Of a DNA stretch of 64,000 bases, positions 15,338 to 25,016 are shown one piece after another (within the stretch, counting starts at the first letter, position 1; each line of letters begins with the position of its first letter). The DNA comes from Thiohalorhabdus denitrificans (lineage in GTDB: Bacteria; Pseudomonadota; Gammaproteobacteria; Thiohalorhabdales; Thiohalorhabdaceae). Position numbers and translations under genes: made by a program. Below the pieces are notes generated by a model. It was given only the letters and a program-made list of their open reading frames with translations. It was not told where the DNA came from and ran no database searches. The DNA lies in assembly GCF_001399755.1 (NCBI RefSeq), contig NZ_LJCP01000008.1:1-64000 (forward strand), given 5' to 3'.

Positions 15338-15784
15338 TCAGCCCCGGATCCGGGTGAACAGCTCGGCGCGCGCCCCGCTGTCGAGCAGGCCGTCGATGCC
15401 CGGGTACAGCACCTGCTCCTCCTTGGCGTTGTGCAGCCCCAGGCGGTCCTGGAGCTGCTCCTCCAGGTCCGGGAGCCCCTCGGGGCGTCCCGCCGCCAGC
15501 GCCTCGTCCATGTAGCCGAGGACCCGCTCGATCTCGCGGTGCTCTTGGCGCATCACCTCCGTGGGTCCGGCCAGCTGCATGCCGGTGTGCTCCTCGAAGA
15601 GGGGGAACAGGTGCTCCTCCTCCCAGGCGATATGTTGCCGAAGGCCCTGCTGGAAGTCGCCGAGCAGGGCCGGCGCCTCCTCGGGGCGGTTGGCGCGGGC
15701 CTCCTGATAGCGCTCGTACAGCGTATCCAGGCGGCGGTGGTCGTTCTGAAAGAAGGCGGTGACGGTTTCCGTTTGCGCATCCAT
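15338..15784 (-). CDS. hemerythrin HHE domain protein
   Basis: A 148-residue four-helix hemerythrin-like protein that should bind a di-iron centre and O2 or act in iron or redox handling. Candidate ligands are His16 in FFQNDHRRLD, His and Glu in LRQHIAWEEEHLFP, the His in MRQEHREIERV and His with Glu in GLHNAKEEQVLYPGI. It is convergent with the upstream DUF4412-like gene (19-bp gap). Start ATG at 15784. Confidence 0.88.
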   Translation of the reverse strand: MDAQTETVTAFFQNDHRRLDTLYERYQEARANRPEEAPALLGDFQQGLRQHIAWEEEHLFPLFEEHTGMQLAGPTEVMRQEHREIERVLGYMDEALAAGRPEGLPDLEEQLQDRLGLHNAKEEQVLYPGIDGLLDSGARAELFTRIRG

Positions 15785-15963
15785 GGCCGGGCCTCGCTGT
15801 CTGCCGCGCGGCGGGGACGCCGCGGTTGCCGAAGGGACGAACCCAGCCTAGACCCTACCCCTTTGGTGGGAATTGACGACCGTCAACGGGCCGGTCGAGA
15901 ATACGCCGGTCGAGCGTTCCAGTGCGGCATTCTCCGCGAAGCCACCGACCGGGAGACTCCCAA

Positions 15964-16587
15964 GTGACCAGACAGAAGGGCCCGCCGGGGCGCGTGGTCT
16001 ACCCCATCGGCAACCGGCTGTACGTCAACCTCACCAACGGGTGCAGCCTGAAGTGCAGCTTCTGCTTCAAGAACACCGGGCAGGGGCCGCAGGTGGACGA
16101 CTATGACCTGACCCTGGAGCGCCAGCCCTCCCCCACCGACATCCGCAAGGGCCTCGCCGACCTGGAGGGCTACGAGGAGGTGGTGTTCTGCGGCTTCGGC
16201 GAGCCCACCCTGCGCCTGCCCACCATGCTGGAGATCGCGGAGTTCATCCAGCGCAAGGGCAAGCCGGTGCGGCTGAACACCGACGGCCTAGCCAACCGGG
16301 TGTTCCGCCGCGACGTGACCCCCCAGCTCGCGGGCCGCGTCGACCGCGTTTCCGTCTCCCTGAACGCCCAGGACGCCGAAACCTACAACCGCCTCTGCCG
16401 CCCCCCCTGGCCCGACGCCTTCGACTACCTGCAGGACTTCATCCGCAAGGCCCGCGAGCATGTGGAGCAGGTCACCGCCACCGCCGTGGAGGGACTGGAG
16501 GGGGTGGACATCGAGGCCTGCCGTCGGCTCGCCGAGGAGGAGCTGGGGGTGGAGTTCCGCCCCCGCCAGCTGGACCGCGTGGGCTGA
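15964..16587 (+). CDS. radical SAM protein, TatD-associated type
   Basis: A 207-residue short radical SAM protein. The 4Fe-4S ligands are Cys27, Cys31 and Cys34 in CSLKCSFC. The pattern LYVNLTNGC...FCFKNTG, then EEVVFCGFGEPTLRL (SAM-binding Gly motif) and VRLNTDGLAN, and SVSLNAQDAETYNRLCRPP matches the small radical SAM family usually found next to or fused with TatD nucleases. No tatD lies beside it here. The GTG start at 15964 is chosen because similarity begins there and a GGGAG-type site lies upstream. The reaction is not known. It is followed 18 bp later by a cation transporter, so co-transcription is likely. Confidence 0.85.
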   Translation: MTRQKGPPGRVVYPIGNRLYVNLTNGCSLKCSFCFKNTGQGPQVDDYDLTLERQPSPTDIRKGLADLEGYEEVVFCGFGEPTLRLPTMLEIAEFIQRKGKPVRLNTDGLANRVFRRDVTPQLAGRVDRVSVSLNAQDAETYNRLCRPPWPDAFDYLQDFIRKAREHVEQVTATAVEGLEGVDIEACRRLAEEELGVEFRPRQLDRVG

Positions 16588-16605
16588 CCCCGCCCGGAGT
16601 CCCTC

Positions 16606-17538
16606 TTGGCCACCCACCATCACGACCACAACCACGGGCACGGCCACGCCCCCGCCAACGGCCGGTTACTGCGGTGGGCCCTGGCCCTGACCCTGGGCTT
16701 CGCCGCCGTGGAGGCCGTAGGCGGCTGGCTCTCCGGCTCCCTGGCCCTGCTCGGCGACGCCGGGCACATGCTCACCGACTCCGTGTCCCTCGGCCTGGCC
16801 GCCCTGGCGGCGCGGGTGGCCCAGCGCCCGCCCAGCGCCCGGCACTCCTACGGCCTGGGGCGTATCGAGGTGCTCGCCGCCCTGGTGAACGGCGCCTTCA
16901 TGCTGGCGGTGGTGGCGGGCATCGCCGTGGCCGCCCTGGACCGCTTCGCCAACCCCCGCGAGGTGGCCGGGGGCACGGTGCTGGTGGTGGCGGCCCTGGG
17001 GCTGGTGGTGAACCTGGGCGCGGCCTGGCTGCTGCACGGCGGCGAAGGCCTGAATGTGCGCGGGGCCCTGCTGCACGTCATGGGCGACCTGCTCGGCTCC
17101 GTGGCCGCCATCGCCTCCGGCGCGGTGATCCTGCTCACCGGCTGGACGCCCATCGACCCCATCCTGTCGCTGGTGATCTGCGTCCTCATCCTCTTCGCCA
17201 GCTTCAACCTGCTGCGCGAGGGGGTGCACGTGCTCATGGAGGGGGTGCCGCCGCACCTGGACCTGCCGGAGGTGGGCCGGACCCTGGCGGAGGTGGAGGG
17301 AGTGCACTCGGTGCACGACCTGCACATCTGGGTGCCGGACTCGGGCATGACCGCCCTGTCCGCCCATGTGGTGGTGGAGGACCTGAAGGACTGGGAGGTG
17401 CTGCTGGACCGCCTGCACGACGTGCTGCGCGCGGAGTTCGGCATCGAGCACGCCACCCTGCAGCCGGAGCCCCTGCACAAGCCGCTGCACCCCATGCCCT
17501 TTGAGGAGGCGCCGCACCGCGGACCCTCCGCGGAGTGA
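16606..17538 (+). CDS. cation diffusion facilitator (Zn2+/Co2+ efflux)
   Basis: A 310-residue CDF transporter of the CzcD/ZitB type exporting divalent metal by proton exchange across the inner membrane. A His-rich N-terminus (HHHDHNHGHGH) precedes six transmembrane helices. The metal site is formed by His54/Asp58 (DAGHMLTD) and His157/Asp161 (LLHVMGD), the HxxxD pair of zinc carriers. The cytoplasmic C-terminal domain runs from about 205 with HSVHDLHIWVPDSG. The start is an unusual TTG at 16606, supported by a GGAG site 6 bp upstream and by the family-typical His-rich opening. The gene is read right after the radical SAM gene. Confidence 0.93.
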   Translation: MATHHHDHNHGHGHAPANGRLLRWALALTLGFAAVEAVGGWLSGSLALLGDAGHMLTDSVSLGLAALAARVAQRPPSARHSYGLGRIEVLAALVNGAFMLAVVAGIAVAALDRFANPREVAGGTVLVVAALGLVVNLGAAWLLHGGEGLNVRGALLHVMGDLLGSVAAIASGAVILLTGWTPIDPILSLVICVLILFASFNLLREGVHVLMEGVPPHLDLPEVGRTLAEVEGVHSVHDLHIWVPDSGMTALSAHVVVEDLKDWEVLLDRLHDVLRAEFGIEHATLQPEPLHKPLHPMPFEEAPHRGPSAE

Positions 17539-17929
17539 TTGCCAACCCCTGTGGGAGCAGTCAGCCATGTGGGAGCGGTCCGTGACCGCGACCGAAAAGC
17601 CCTACAAACCATCGCCGGGGTGTGGGGGAATGCGCCTCGTTCCCGGGAGCCCCGGGCTCCCGGGCTACGGGCGTCTGTCCCCGTCCTCGCAATCCCCGTA
17701 CCAGAAAACCCTTTTTTCCCAGACAGCAGAAAATAAAGGCCTTTTCCGGACCGGCTTGAAACCGGCCCGGGAGCCCGTCAAATCCGCCTTCACCCGCCGG
17801 TCGCCGACCCACCCCCCTAAAGGAGGTTCCGGAGCCCCGGCCGGAGGGGCGAGCCCCCGGATCAGGCTGGCCCGGAGCCGCCGGCTCCGGGGTTGGGCCC
17901 CGTTAAACGGGCGGACACCCCCATCCTTC
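17539..17929. repeat. Intergenic region with REP-like repeat
   Basis: A 391-bp gap between convergent genes. It holds one full REP-like copy (17569-17591, core GTGGGAGCGGTCCGTGACCG), a partial copy at 17551-17560 (GTGGGAGCAG), and a GGGAGCCCCGGGCTCCC palindrome near 17645. No coding sequence or promoter was recognised. Confidence 0.7.
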
Positions 17930-19591
17930 CTATTCCAGCCGCGCGCCCCGCAGCCGGTTCAGCGCGGCCATGGCCTCGAACACCCGGGGCCGGGCCAGGT
18001 CGCCGTCGGGCTTGTCGAACAGGCGGTGCCACTCCGCCCCCTCCAGACGCTCGCGCAGCCAGGCGGGCGGGTCGGCCACCGTGCCGCCCTCGTCGCTCAG
18101 CTTGGCCAGCAGCTGGCCGACGGCACGCACCTGGGAGGTGTCGGCCACCTGCTCCACCGCGCGCAGGTCCACGTCCTCGCGGCCGAACACCAGGTGGTCC
18201 CGGCCCTTGCCCTGCACCTTGCGCTTGCCCTGCTTGACCGTGGGGTCCACCGAGCGGGTGTCCAGCGCCCGGACCCGGGGGGCCTCCAGGTCCGTCTCGT
18301 GCTCCTCGCGCCGGCCGGTGACGTGGGTGGCGGCGATCTCGCGGGCCTTGTCGGTGACGTCGAGGGGCACGTACTCCTGCATCTGCACCACCGTGTCGGC
18401 GCAGTCGAAATAGTCGCCGGAGCCGCCCATGACCAGGATGGTGGAGATGCCCAGGCGGTCACGGAGCTGGCGGATGCGGTCCACGAAGGGGGTGATGGGC
18501 TCGCTCTCCTTGGCCACCAGCGCCTGCATGCGCTCGTCGCGGATCATGAAGTTGGTGGCGGAAGTGTCCTCGTCCACCAGCAGGGACCGGCAGCCCGCCT
18601 CCAGGGCCTCCTGCAGCGCGGCGGCCTGGGAGGTGGAGCCGGAGGCCAGGTCGGTGGAGAAGGCGCTGGTGGACTTGCCGTAGGGCAGGTGGTTGATGAA
18701 GGGGGACAGGTCCACGCCCGAGACGGCGCGCCCGTCCTCGGCACGCACCTTCACCGCCGTGGGGTCGGCCACGATCTGCTCGCGGCCGTCCCCGGGAACG
18801 TGGTCGTAGACCCCCGTCTCCAGGGCGTTCAGGAGGGTGGACTTGCCGTGGAAGCCGCCGCCCACGATGAGGGTGATGCCGCGCGGGACCCCCATGCCCG
18901 TCACCTCGCCGGCGTTGGGGGTGGGCAGGGTCACGCGCAGGGACTCGGGGCTCTGCCAGGGGATGGCATCGGCCAGCGGCCGGTCGTCCACGCCGGAACG
19001 GCGCGGCAGCACCGCGCCGTCGCCGACGAAGGCCACCAGGTCGCGCTCCGCCAGGGCCTCGCGCAGGGCCACTTGGTCCTCCACCGCCGCGCAATGGCGC
19101 AGCAGGGCCCCGGTGTCCAGGCGCGCCGCCTCGGCGGCGTCCCGGACGATGCGGGGCAGGCGGTCGCACAGCAGCTCCCGGGCCTTGCGGCCGAGGATCT
19201 TGCGCCCCGCCGCCGGCAGGCTGGCGGTGAAGCGCAGCTCCACCCCCGCCTCGGTGAACAGGCAGGCGGTGCGCTCGAGGACGGTCTGGCGGCCGGCGTC
19301 GATGCCCACGTCCTGCTCCTCGCGCGCGGCGCGGCGGAAGGCCCGGGCCAGGAAGTCCCTCGCCGCCCGCGCCCGGGACGGCGAGGCGTGCACGGCCTCC
19401 GGCAGGTCCGCCACCGCCCAGGGCACAACGGCCCGCAGCCGCGAGGGGGCCGCGAAGGGGTCGGCCTGGACGTGGTCGATGAGGAGGGTGAAGCGCTCGA
19501 AGTCGTAGCGCCCGGCGATGTCCTTGTAGGCCTTGTAGCCGCGGCCGTCGATGCGCTCCAGGGTCTGCTCCAGCTGCTTGGCGTCGGCCAT
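17930..19591 (-). CDS. predicted ATPase of the ABC class (ABC_ATPase family)
   Basis: A 553-residue cytosolic protein of the uncharacterised ABC_ATPase family, with no membrane segments. Walker A is GGGFHGKST at 244-252. A signature-like SGSTSQAAALQEALEAG and a Walker B LLVDEDTSATNFM follow. A C-terminal region (about 430-553) with QGKRKVQGKGRDHL closes the protein. The start at 19591 follows GAGGAGCG and overlaps the thpR stop by one base (TGATG), so translation is coupled. The pairing with an RNA 2',3'-phosphodiesterase hints at RNA metabolism, but the function is unknown. Confidence 0.88.
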   Translation of the reverse strand: MADAKQLEQTLERIDGRGYKAYKDIAGRYDFERFTLLIDHVQADPFAAPSRLRAVVPWAVADLPEAVHASPSRARAARDFLARAFRRAAREEQDVGIDAGRQTVLERTACLFTEAGVELRFTASLPAAGRKILGRKARELLCDRLPRIVRDAAEAARLDTGALLRHCAAVEDQVALREALAERDLVAFVGDGAVLPRRSGVDDRPLADAIPWQSPESLRVTLPTPNAGEVTGMGVPRGITLIVGGGFHGKSTLLNALETGVYDHVPGDGREQIVADPTAVKVRAEDGRAVSGVDLSPFINHLPYGKSTSAFSTDLASGSTSQAAALQEALEAGCRSLLVDEDTSATNFMIRDERMQALVAKESEPITPFVDRIRQLRDRLGISTILVMGGSGDYFDCADTVVQMQEYVPLDVTDKAREIAATHVTGRREEHETDLEAPRVRALDTRSVDPTVKQGKRKVQGKGRDHLVFGREDVDLRAVEQVADTSQVRAVGQLLAKLSDEGGTVADPPAWLRERLEGAEWHRLFDKPDGDLARPRVFEAMAALNRLRGARLE

Positions 19592-20157
19592 CAGCGCTCC
19601 TCGCTGGCTTGTGCGTTGCCGGTGTCGGCGAGCGGCCATTCCCGCAGGGTGGTGTAGGCGGCGCCCTGCGGCCCCAGGCTGGAGGCCACCAGCACGAAGC
19701 GGTCCACCCGCCACTCCAGGGGGCCGATCACCTGGCGGCCCGGCATCCGGGCCGCCTTGCGGGCCACGGTGATGTGCACCTGGAAGGGGCGGCGGTCCCG
19801 CTCCACGCCGCAGGGCTCCAGCGCCCGCCCCAGTTCGTCGGCCAGGGCCGGGAGGGCCTCGGGGGTCCGGGTGGGCCCGGCCCAGAGCAGGCCCCGGCGG
19901 GCCCAGTACCCCAGGCGGTCGAGGGTCAGGGGGAAGGCCTCACCGTTTAGCGTGTCCGCGGCTTCCTCGGCGCAGCGCCGGGCCTCGGGCCCCACCTCGC
20001 CGAGGAAGGCGAGGGTCACGTGCAGGTTCTCGGCGGGCACCAGGCGGCCCCGCCGTCCTCCCAGGGCCGCGCGGGCGGCCTCCGCCAGCTCCTTTTGAAG
20101 GTCCGCCGGCGGCCACAGGGCGAAGAACAGTCGCTGGGCTTCCTCGGTTTCCGCCAT
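19591..20157 (-). CDS. thpR: RNA 2',3'-cyclic phosphodiesterase
   Basis: A 188-residue 2H phosphoesterase. The two catalytic HxTx motifs are HVTL at 46-49 and HITV at 128-131. The enzyme opens 2',3'-cyclic phosphates at RNA ends, giving 2'-phosphates, and can work as a ligase in vitro in some members. The start at 20157 (MAETEEAQRLFFALWPP) is where family similarity begins. It is the first gene of a two-gene unit with the ABC-class ATPase. Confidence 0.92.
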   Translation of the reverse strand: MAETEEAQRLFFALWPPADLQKELAEAARAALGGRRGRLVPAENLHVTLAFLGEVGPEARRCAEEAADTLNGEAFPLTLDRLGYWARRGLLWAGPTRTPEALPALADELGRALEPCGVERDRRPFQVHITVARKAARMPGRQVIGPLEWRVDRFVLVASSLGPQGAAYTTLREWPLADTGNAQASEER

Positions 20158-20266
20158 GCCATCCCCCGAACCGGGAAAGGCTATCAACCCGCCGGAGGCC
20201 CTTCCAAACGCCCCCCGGGCCTTTCCCGCCATTCTACAGAGGGCGGCGCCAGGGGCAGCCCGCCCC

Positions 20267-20290
20267 GTGGGAGCGATCCGTGACCGCGAC
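20267..20290. repeat. REP-like element, single copy
   Basis: GTGGGAGCGATCCGTGACCG followed by CGAC, a one-base variant of the repeat at 9766. It lies upstream of thpR and the CbiM-like gene. Confidence 0.7.
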
Positions 20291-20428
20291 CGGCCGGAAG
20301 GGAACCTCCGGGCCGGCCTGCCCTCTTACTCGCATAATACCCACCGGTCGGGCCCCTTCCCGAGGGGGCTCCCAGGGACGTTACAATAGGACCCCTGGAC
20401 CCTGTATGCCCTTAAGGTAGCTCTAACC

Positions 20429-21103
20429 ATGGACCTTCCCGACGGACTCCTGCCCACCTCCTGGGTTCTCGGAAGCCACCTGCTGTTCGCCTTCCTGCTC
20501 GCGGGGCTCGTCCGCACGGCACCCTGGCGGAACCTGGCCAACCGGCCGGACCTGGCGCTGGTGTTCGCCGGCTTCCTGGCCGGGGTGGTCTTCCTGTGGA
20601 CCGCCCGCGCGGGGATCCCGCAGAACCCCGGGCTCAACCTGCACCTGCTCGGGGCGGCCATCCTAACCCTCGCCTTCGGCTGGCCGCTGGCCCTCCTGGG
20701 GCTGATCATCGTCCTGCTGATCACCACCTTCCTGGGGAACTCCGGCTGGGAGACCTTCTCCCTCAACGCCCTGCTGCTGGCGGGGGTTCCGGTGCTAGTG
20801 GCCGCGGGGGTGCACCAGTTCGTCCACCGCCGACTGCCCAACCACCCCTTCGTCTACATCTTCGTCAGCGCCTTCCTGGGCGGCGCGCTGACCATGGGGG
20901 CCCTGGCCGCGGTATCGGGGGCCGTGCTCTCGCTGTCCGGCACCTACGGCGTGGAGGCCCTGGTGCGGGAGTACCTGCGCTACTTCCCGCTGCTCATATT
21001 CCCGGAGGCCTTCCTCACCGGCGGCATCCTCGCCATCCTCGTGGTGTATCGGCCGGAGTGGGTGGCCACCTTCGACGACGAGGCCTACATCAAGGGCAAG
21101 TAG
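20429..21103 (+). CDS. CbiM-like energy-coupling permease family membrane protein
   Basis: A 224-residue integral membrane protein of the COG3235/CbiM-like group, with about six or seven hydrophobic segments. CbiM and NikM, the substrate-binding parts of cobalt/nickel transporters, start MHIPDG and use His2 as a metal ligand. This protein starts MDLPDGLLPTSW, with Asp in place of His2, so the substrate may differ. No CbiN, CbiQ or ATPase lies nearby and no cobalamin riboswitch was seen in the leader. Start ATG at 20429. Confidence 0.78.
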   Translation: MDLPDGLLPTSWVLGSHLLFAFLLAGLVRTAPWRNLANRPDLALVFAGFLAGVVFLWTARAGIPQNPGLNLHLLGAAILTLAFGWPLALLGLIIVLLITTFLGNSGWETFSLNALLLAGVPVLVAAGVHQFVHRRLPNHPFVYIFVSAFLGGALTMGALAAVSGAVLSLSGTYGVEALVREYLRYFPLLIFPEAFLTGGILAILVVYRPEWVATFDDEAYIKGK

Positions 21104-21120
21104 GAGCGGCCGTCCACAAA

Positions 21121-21148
21121 AAAGGCCCCGGCTCATGCCGGGGCCTTT
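21121..21148. terminator. bidirectional terminator
   Basis: Perfect 12-bp stem AAAGGCCCCGGC / GCCGGGGCCTTT with a TCAT loop between two convergent genes. On the minus strand the stem is followed by a run of T (TTTTTTGTGG), making it a strong intrinsic terminator for osmC/acs readthrough or antisense transcription; the plus side has a shorter T tract. Confidence 0.9.
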
Positions 21149-21169
21149 GCTCGTCGCGCCGGGGCGGCC

Positions 21170-21625
21170 TCAGGCGAGGGGGCTGCCCGTTTCGTCGGTG
21201 ACCGTGACCCGCACGGGGATCCCCTGGCGCACGCTGGAGGTGACGGGGCAGTGGTCCTCGAACAGCTCGGTGCAGCGGCGCACCTTGGTGTCCACCTCCA
21301 GGCCGCGTACCCGCAGGGTTACCTCCAGGCTGCCGACGCGTAGGTGACCGCGCTCGTTGCGGGTCATGAACCCCCGCACGGTGGTCTCCAGCCCCTCCGG
21401 CTCGCGCTCGAACTTGCGCAGGCAGAACAGCAGGCTCGCCGACAGGCAGTCGCCCACCGCCGCCGCCAGGGTGCGGGCGGCGTCCGGACCGGTCTGGTCC
21501 CCCAGGGGGGCGGGCTCGTCCATCACGCCGTGGGCCACGCCCTCCTGCCGGAAGTCCACGTCGAAGGCCCACCGGCCGCGGTGGGCCAGCTCGACCTCGA
21601 AGTCCGGAGCGCCGGAGTCCGCCAT
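21170..21625 (-). CDS. OsmC family peroxide-reactive protein
   Basis: A 151-residue OsmC/Ohr-type protein. The conserved cysteine pair is Cys60 in AVGDCLSASL and Cys126 in FEDHCPVTSSVRQG, as in thiol peroxidases of this fold. It is 10 bp downstream of acs on the same strand and probably co-transcribed. Whether it reduces organic hydroperoxides or has another role cannot be told. Confidence 0.88.
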   Translation of the reverse strand: MADSGAPDFEVELAHRGRWAFDVDFRQEGVAHGVMDEPAPLGDQTGPDAARTLAAAVGDCLSASLLFCLRKFEREPEGLETTVRGFMTRNERGHLRVGSLEVTLRVRGLEVDTKVRRCTELFEDHCPVTSSVRQGIPVRVTVTDETGSPLA

Positions 21626-21635
21626 GGGCCGGTCC

Positions 21636-23609
21636 TCAGGCCTTGCCCTGCAGTTGGCGCACCACGTTCTCGTCCTCCAGGGTGGAGATGTCCTGGGTCA
21701 CCTCCTCGCCGGAGGCGATGGTGCGCAGCAGCCGCCGCATGATCTTACCCGAGCGGGTCTTGGGCAGGGCGTCGGCGAAGCGGATCTCGTCGGGCCGGGC
21801 GATGGCGCCGATCTCGTCGGTGACGTGCGCCCGCAGGGCCTCGCGCAGGGCCTCCAGGTCCTCGTCCTCCCGTTTCCCCTGCAGGATCACGAAGGCGAAG
21901 ATGGAGTTGCCCTTCACCTCGTCGGGACGGCCCACCACCGCGGCCTCCGCCACCTTGTCGTGGGCGACCAGGGCCGACTCGACCTCCATGGTGCCCATGC
22001 GGTGGCCGGAGACGTTGATGACGTCGTCGATGCGGCCGAGGATCCAGAAGTAGCCGTCTTCGTCACGCGTGGCGGAGTCGCCGGCCAGGTACATGTACTG
22101 GTCGGGGAAGTGGGACCAGTAGGTATCGATGTAGCGCTGGTCGTCGCCCCACACGGTGCGCAGCATGGAGGGCACCGGCCGGCGCAGCACGAGCAGCCCG
22201 CCGTGGTGGCTGCCGGGTTCCACCGTATTGCCCTCCTCGTCCACCACGTCGGCCATCACCCCGGGCAGCGGCAGGGTGCAGGAGCCGGGCTTCAGCGGCA
22301 CGGCGCCGGGCAGCGGGCTGATCATGTGGCTGCCGGTCTCCGTCTGCCACCAGGTGTCCACGATGGGGCAGCGCCCGCCGCCGATGACCTGGTAGTACCA
22401 CATCCAGGCGGCGGGGTTGATGGGCTCGCCCACGGTGCCCAGCAGCCGCAGCTTGGACAGGTCGTGCTTGTTCGGCCACTCATCGCCCTGCTTCATGAGC
22501 GCCCGGATGGCGGTGGGGGCGGTGTAGAACACGGTGGTGCCGGTGCGCTCGGCGATGGACCACAGCCGGCCCGGGTCGGGGACGGTGGGCGCGCCCTCGT
22601 ACATGACCTGGGTGGCCCCCACGGCCATGGGCCCGTAGGCGATGTAGGTGTGGCCGGTGATCCAGCCCACGTCGGCGGTGCACCAGTAGACGTCGTCCTC
22701 GCCGATGTCGAACACCCACTTCATGGAGGTGATGGCGCCGAGCAGGTAGCCGGCGCTGGAGTGCACCACGCCCTTGGGCTTACCGGTGGAGCCGGAGGTG
22801 TAGAGGATGAACAGCGGGTGCTCGGCCTCCACCGGCTCCGGGGCGCAATCCGCGGACTCGCGCTCCATGATCTCGCGGAACCAGACGTCGCGGCCCTCGG
22901 TCCAGTCGATCTCGTTCTCGGCGCGCTGGAGCACCACCACGTGCTCCACCGTGTCGCAGCCCTCGTTGAGGGCGCGGTCCACGTTCTTCTTCAGGGCCAC
23001 GGTCTTGCCGCCGCGGATGCCGCCGTCGGCGGTGATCACCACCTTGGCCCCGGCGTCCTCGATGCGGTCCTTGAGCGCCTCGGCGGAGAAGCCGCCGAAC
23101 ACCACCGAGTGGGTGGCCCCGATGCGAGCGCAGGCCTGCATGGCCACCACGGCCTCGGGGACCATAGGCATGTAGATCACCACCCGGTCGCCCTTCTCCA
23201 CACCGTAGGACTTCAGGGCGTTGCCGAGCTTGCCCACCTCCTCGAGGAGCTCGGCGTAGGTGAAGTTGCGGGTGTCCCCGGGCTCGCCCTCCCAGAGGAT
23301 GGCGGGGCGGTCGCCGTTGCCGGCCTCGATGTGGCGGTCCAGGCAGTTGTAGCTGACGTTGAGGGTGCCGTCGGCGAACCACTTGTAGAAGGGCGGGTTG
23401 CTCTCGTCGAGCACCTGGCTGAAGGGCTTGCTCCAGGTGATCTCCTGCCGGGCCTGCTCGGCCCAGAAGCCCTCGTAGTCCTGGGTGGCCTGCCTGGCCA
23501 TGTCCAGGTACTGCTCCATACCGGCGATGCGGGCATGCTCGGCGAATTCGGCGGGCACCTCGAACACGCGGTTCTCGGTGAGCACTGTCTCCAAGGTCTC
23601 GTCCGTCAT
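21636..23609 (-). CDS. acs: acetate-CoA ligase (acetyl-CoA synthetase)
   Basis: A 657-residue AMP-forming acetyl-CoA synthetase, full length for the family. It activates acetate to acetyl-CoA through acetyl-AMP. The P-loop-like motif [12 protein letters not shown], the acetate-pocket [28 protein letters not shown] and the C-terminal [14 protein letters not shown] are all intact; the Lys of the last is the residue acetylated for control in homologues. Start ATG at 23609. Confidence 0.97.
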   Translation of the reverse strand: MTDETLETVLTENRVFEVPAEFAEHARIAGMEQYLDMARQATQDYEGFWAEQARQEITWSKPFSQVLDESNPPFYKWFADGTLNVSYNCLDRHIEAGNGDRPAILWEGEPGDTRNFTYAELLEEVGKLGNALKSYGVEKGDRVVIYMPMVPEAVVAMQACARIGATHSVVFGGFSAEALKDRIEDAGAKVVITADGGIRGGKTVALKKNVDRALNEGCDTVEHVVVLQRAENEIDWTEGRDVWFREIMERESADCAPEPVEAEHPLFILYTSGSTGKPKGVVHSSAGYLLGAITSMKWVFDIGEDDVYWCTADVGWITGHTYIAYGPMAVGATQVMYEGAPTVPDPGRLWSIAERTGTTVFYTAPTAIRALMKQGDEWPNKHDLSKLRLLGTVGEPINPAAWMWYYQVIGGGRCPIVDTWWQTETGSHMISPLPGAVPLKPGSCTLPLPGVMADVVDEEGNTVEPGSHHGGLLVLRRPVPSMLRTVWGDDQRYIDTYWSHFPDQYMYLAGDSATRDEDGYFWILGRIDDVINVSGHRMGTMEVESALVAHDKVAEAAVVGRPDEVKGNSIFAFVILQGKREDEDLEALREALRAHVTDEIGAIARPDEIRFADALPKTRSGKIMRRLLRTIASGEEVTQDISTLEDENVVRQLQGKA

Positions 23610-23808
23610 AACGCCCCGTCCTTGCCGTTCCAGGTGAGCTTTCCGGCCTCCCGCGCGCGGCGCCGGGAACCGGCCTTTATCTCCGCCGGACCCGCCGGAC
23701 GGGTCCGGTTCCTTCCTCGCATGTCCGCATCCGGGGGCAGCCGTCGGCCTCCGAGCCTCCTAAAAGAATAGCCGCTTCCGGGCGCCCTCCTCCACCGCCC
23801 CCGCCCCT

Positions 23809-24936
23809 TCAGGGCAGGGGCTCCCAGCCGACCGAGGCGACCCGGAATTCCCCGGGGCACCCGGTGAGCCGCAGGATCTCCATCCCGGGCCGCCTTCCGG
23901 CCCCGTCGGCGGGCGCCCTATCGTACCCCACCACGTAGCGGTCGGGACGCACCCGGCGCACCCACAGGTTCTCCGGGTCTCCCGCCTCCCGATCCGCGAG
24001 GAAGGCCTTGACCCGCCACAGGATTTCCGGACCGGCGGGCCGCTCCAGGTGCTCCGCGGCCAGCAGGCGTGGGGAGCTTCCCTCTTTCGCGGTGAAATAC
24101 AGGCGCTGGCGCCCGAAGGCGATGCCGTCGGGCGCGCAGCGGAAGCGCTCGAAGTCGTAGACCAGCCGGTGGCCGTTTTCCTTGTAGATCCGGACCTCGT
24201 CGATGTCCATCCGGCGCTGGGGGTAGGCCGCCGCGCGGCGTTCGATCCTTCGCAGGTAGGCCCCCGCGTCCTCCCCCCGGTCGTTGCGGAAGTCCGGGTG
24301 TATCAGGGCGTCCAGGGCGGCGTGATCGCCGCTTTCCCGGGCCTCCAGGAAGCGGTCGAGCCGCTCCAGGAGCTCGGCGCGGCGCTCCTCGTACCGGCTG
24401 GGGGCCAGGAGGTCCGGCCTGCCGGTTATGACCACCGGGGTGCCGATGTCCAGCGCCTCCTTGAGGACCTCCAGGCTGGTATTGTCGAAGGCCACGCAGC
24501 CCTTGGTGTCCGTCTTGTCCTCGTCTTCCTCGTCCACCCCGTGGAGCCAGATGCCGTAGCCGGTCTTGTCGCGGATCCGGTCGACGATGTTGGGGTAGTT
24601 CAGGGGGAAGGCCCCGGCGCCGTACCGCGGGGCCAGACGCGGCTCGGGGAGATAGCGCTGGATGTAGTACACCCCCTCGGGGGTGCGCTTGTCCCCCTCC
24701 ACCCGCTTGTCGCCCGGGTTGGCCCCGAGCAGGATGCGGCCGAAGCGCCGCACCACCCGGGGCCGGTCGTCCTCGGCCTCCACCAGGTAGGCGGAGCGAA
24801 CGTCCTTGGCCACCAGCACCATGCGGTGGGGCGGGGCGTCGCGGAAGAAAGCGTTCCCCACCACCTTTTCGGCGGCGTGGACGCTCGCCGCCGTCATGCC
24901 CCCCAGAAGCACTCCGGCCAGGATGCCGATGCGCAT
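23809..24936 (-). CDS. L,D-transpeptidase (YkuD domain), exported
   Basis: A 375-residue exported protein with a signal peptide (1-21, ending SVHA). The YkuD catalytic motif is present: His132-Gly in GIWLHGVD and Cys147 in DTKGCVAFDN. The C-terminal domain from about residue 185 looks like an NTF2-like fold, as in LdtF/DpaA relatives. Such enzymes cross-link peptidoglycan or attach or release lipoproteins. GGGGGGACC precedes the ATG. It is downstream of cimA and separated from acs by a 199-bp gap that contains a GCCGGACCCG.CGGGTCCGG hairpin. Confidence 0.88.
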   Translation of the reverse strand: MRIGILAGVLLGGMTAASVHAAEKVVGNAFFRDAPPHRMVLVAKDVRSAYLVEAEDDRPRVVRRFGRILLGANPGDKRVEGDKRTPEGVYYIQRYLPEPRLAPRYGAGAFPLNYPNIVDRIRDKTGYGIWLHGVDEEDEDKTDTKGCVAFDNTSLEVLKEALDIGTPVVITGRPDLLAPSRYEERRAELLERLDRFLEARESGDHAALDALIHPDFRNDRGEDAGAYLRRIERRAAAYPQRRMDIDEVRIYKENGHRLVYDFERFRCAPDGIAFGRQRLYFTAKEGSSPRLLAAEHLERPAGPEILWRVKAFLADREAGDPENLWVRRVRPDRYVVGYDRAPADGAGRRPGMEILRLTGCPGEFRVASVGWEPLP

Positions 24937-25016
24937 GGTCCCCCCTTGCGGCCCGCCCGGCCGCCTCCCCCTTGTTCTTCCCGATGCCCCGGGCGGGCTT
25001 CCCCGCCCGTTGCTCC

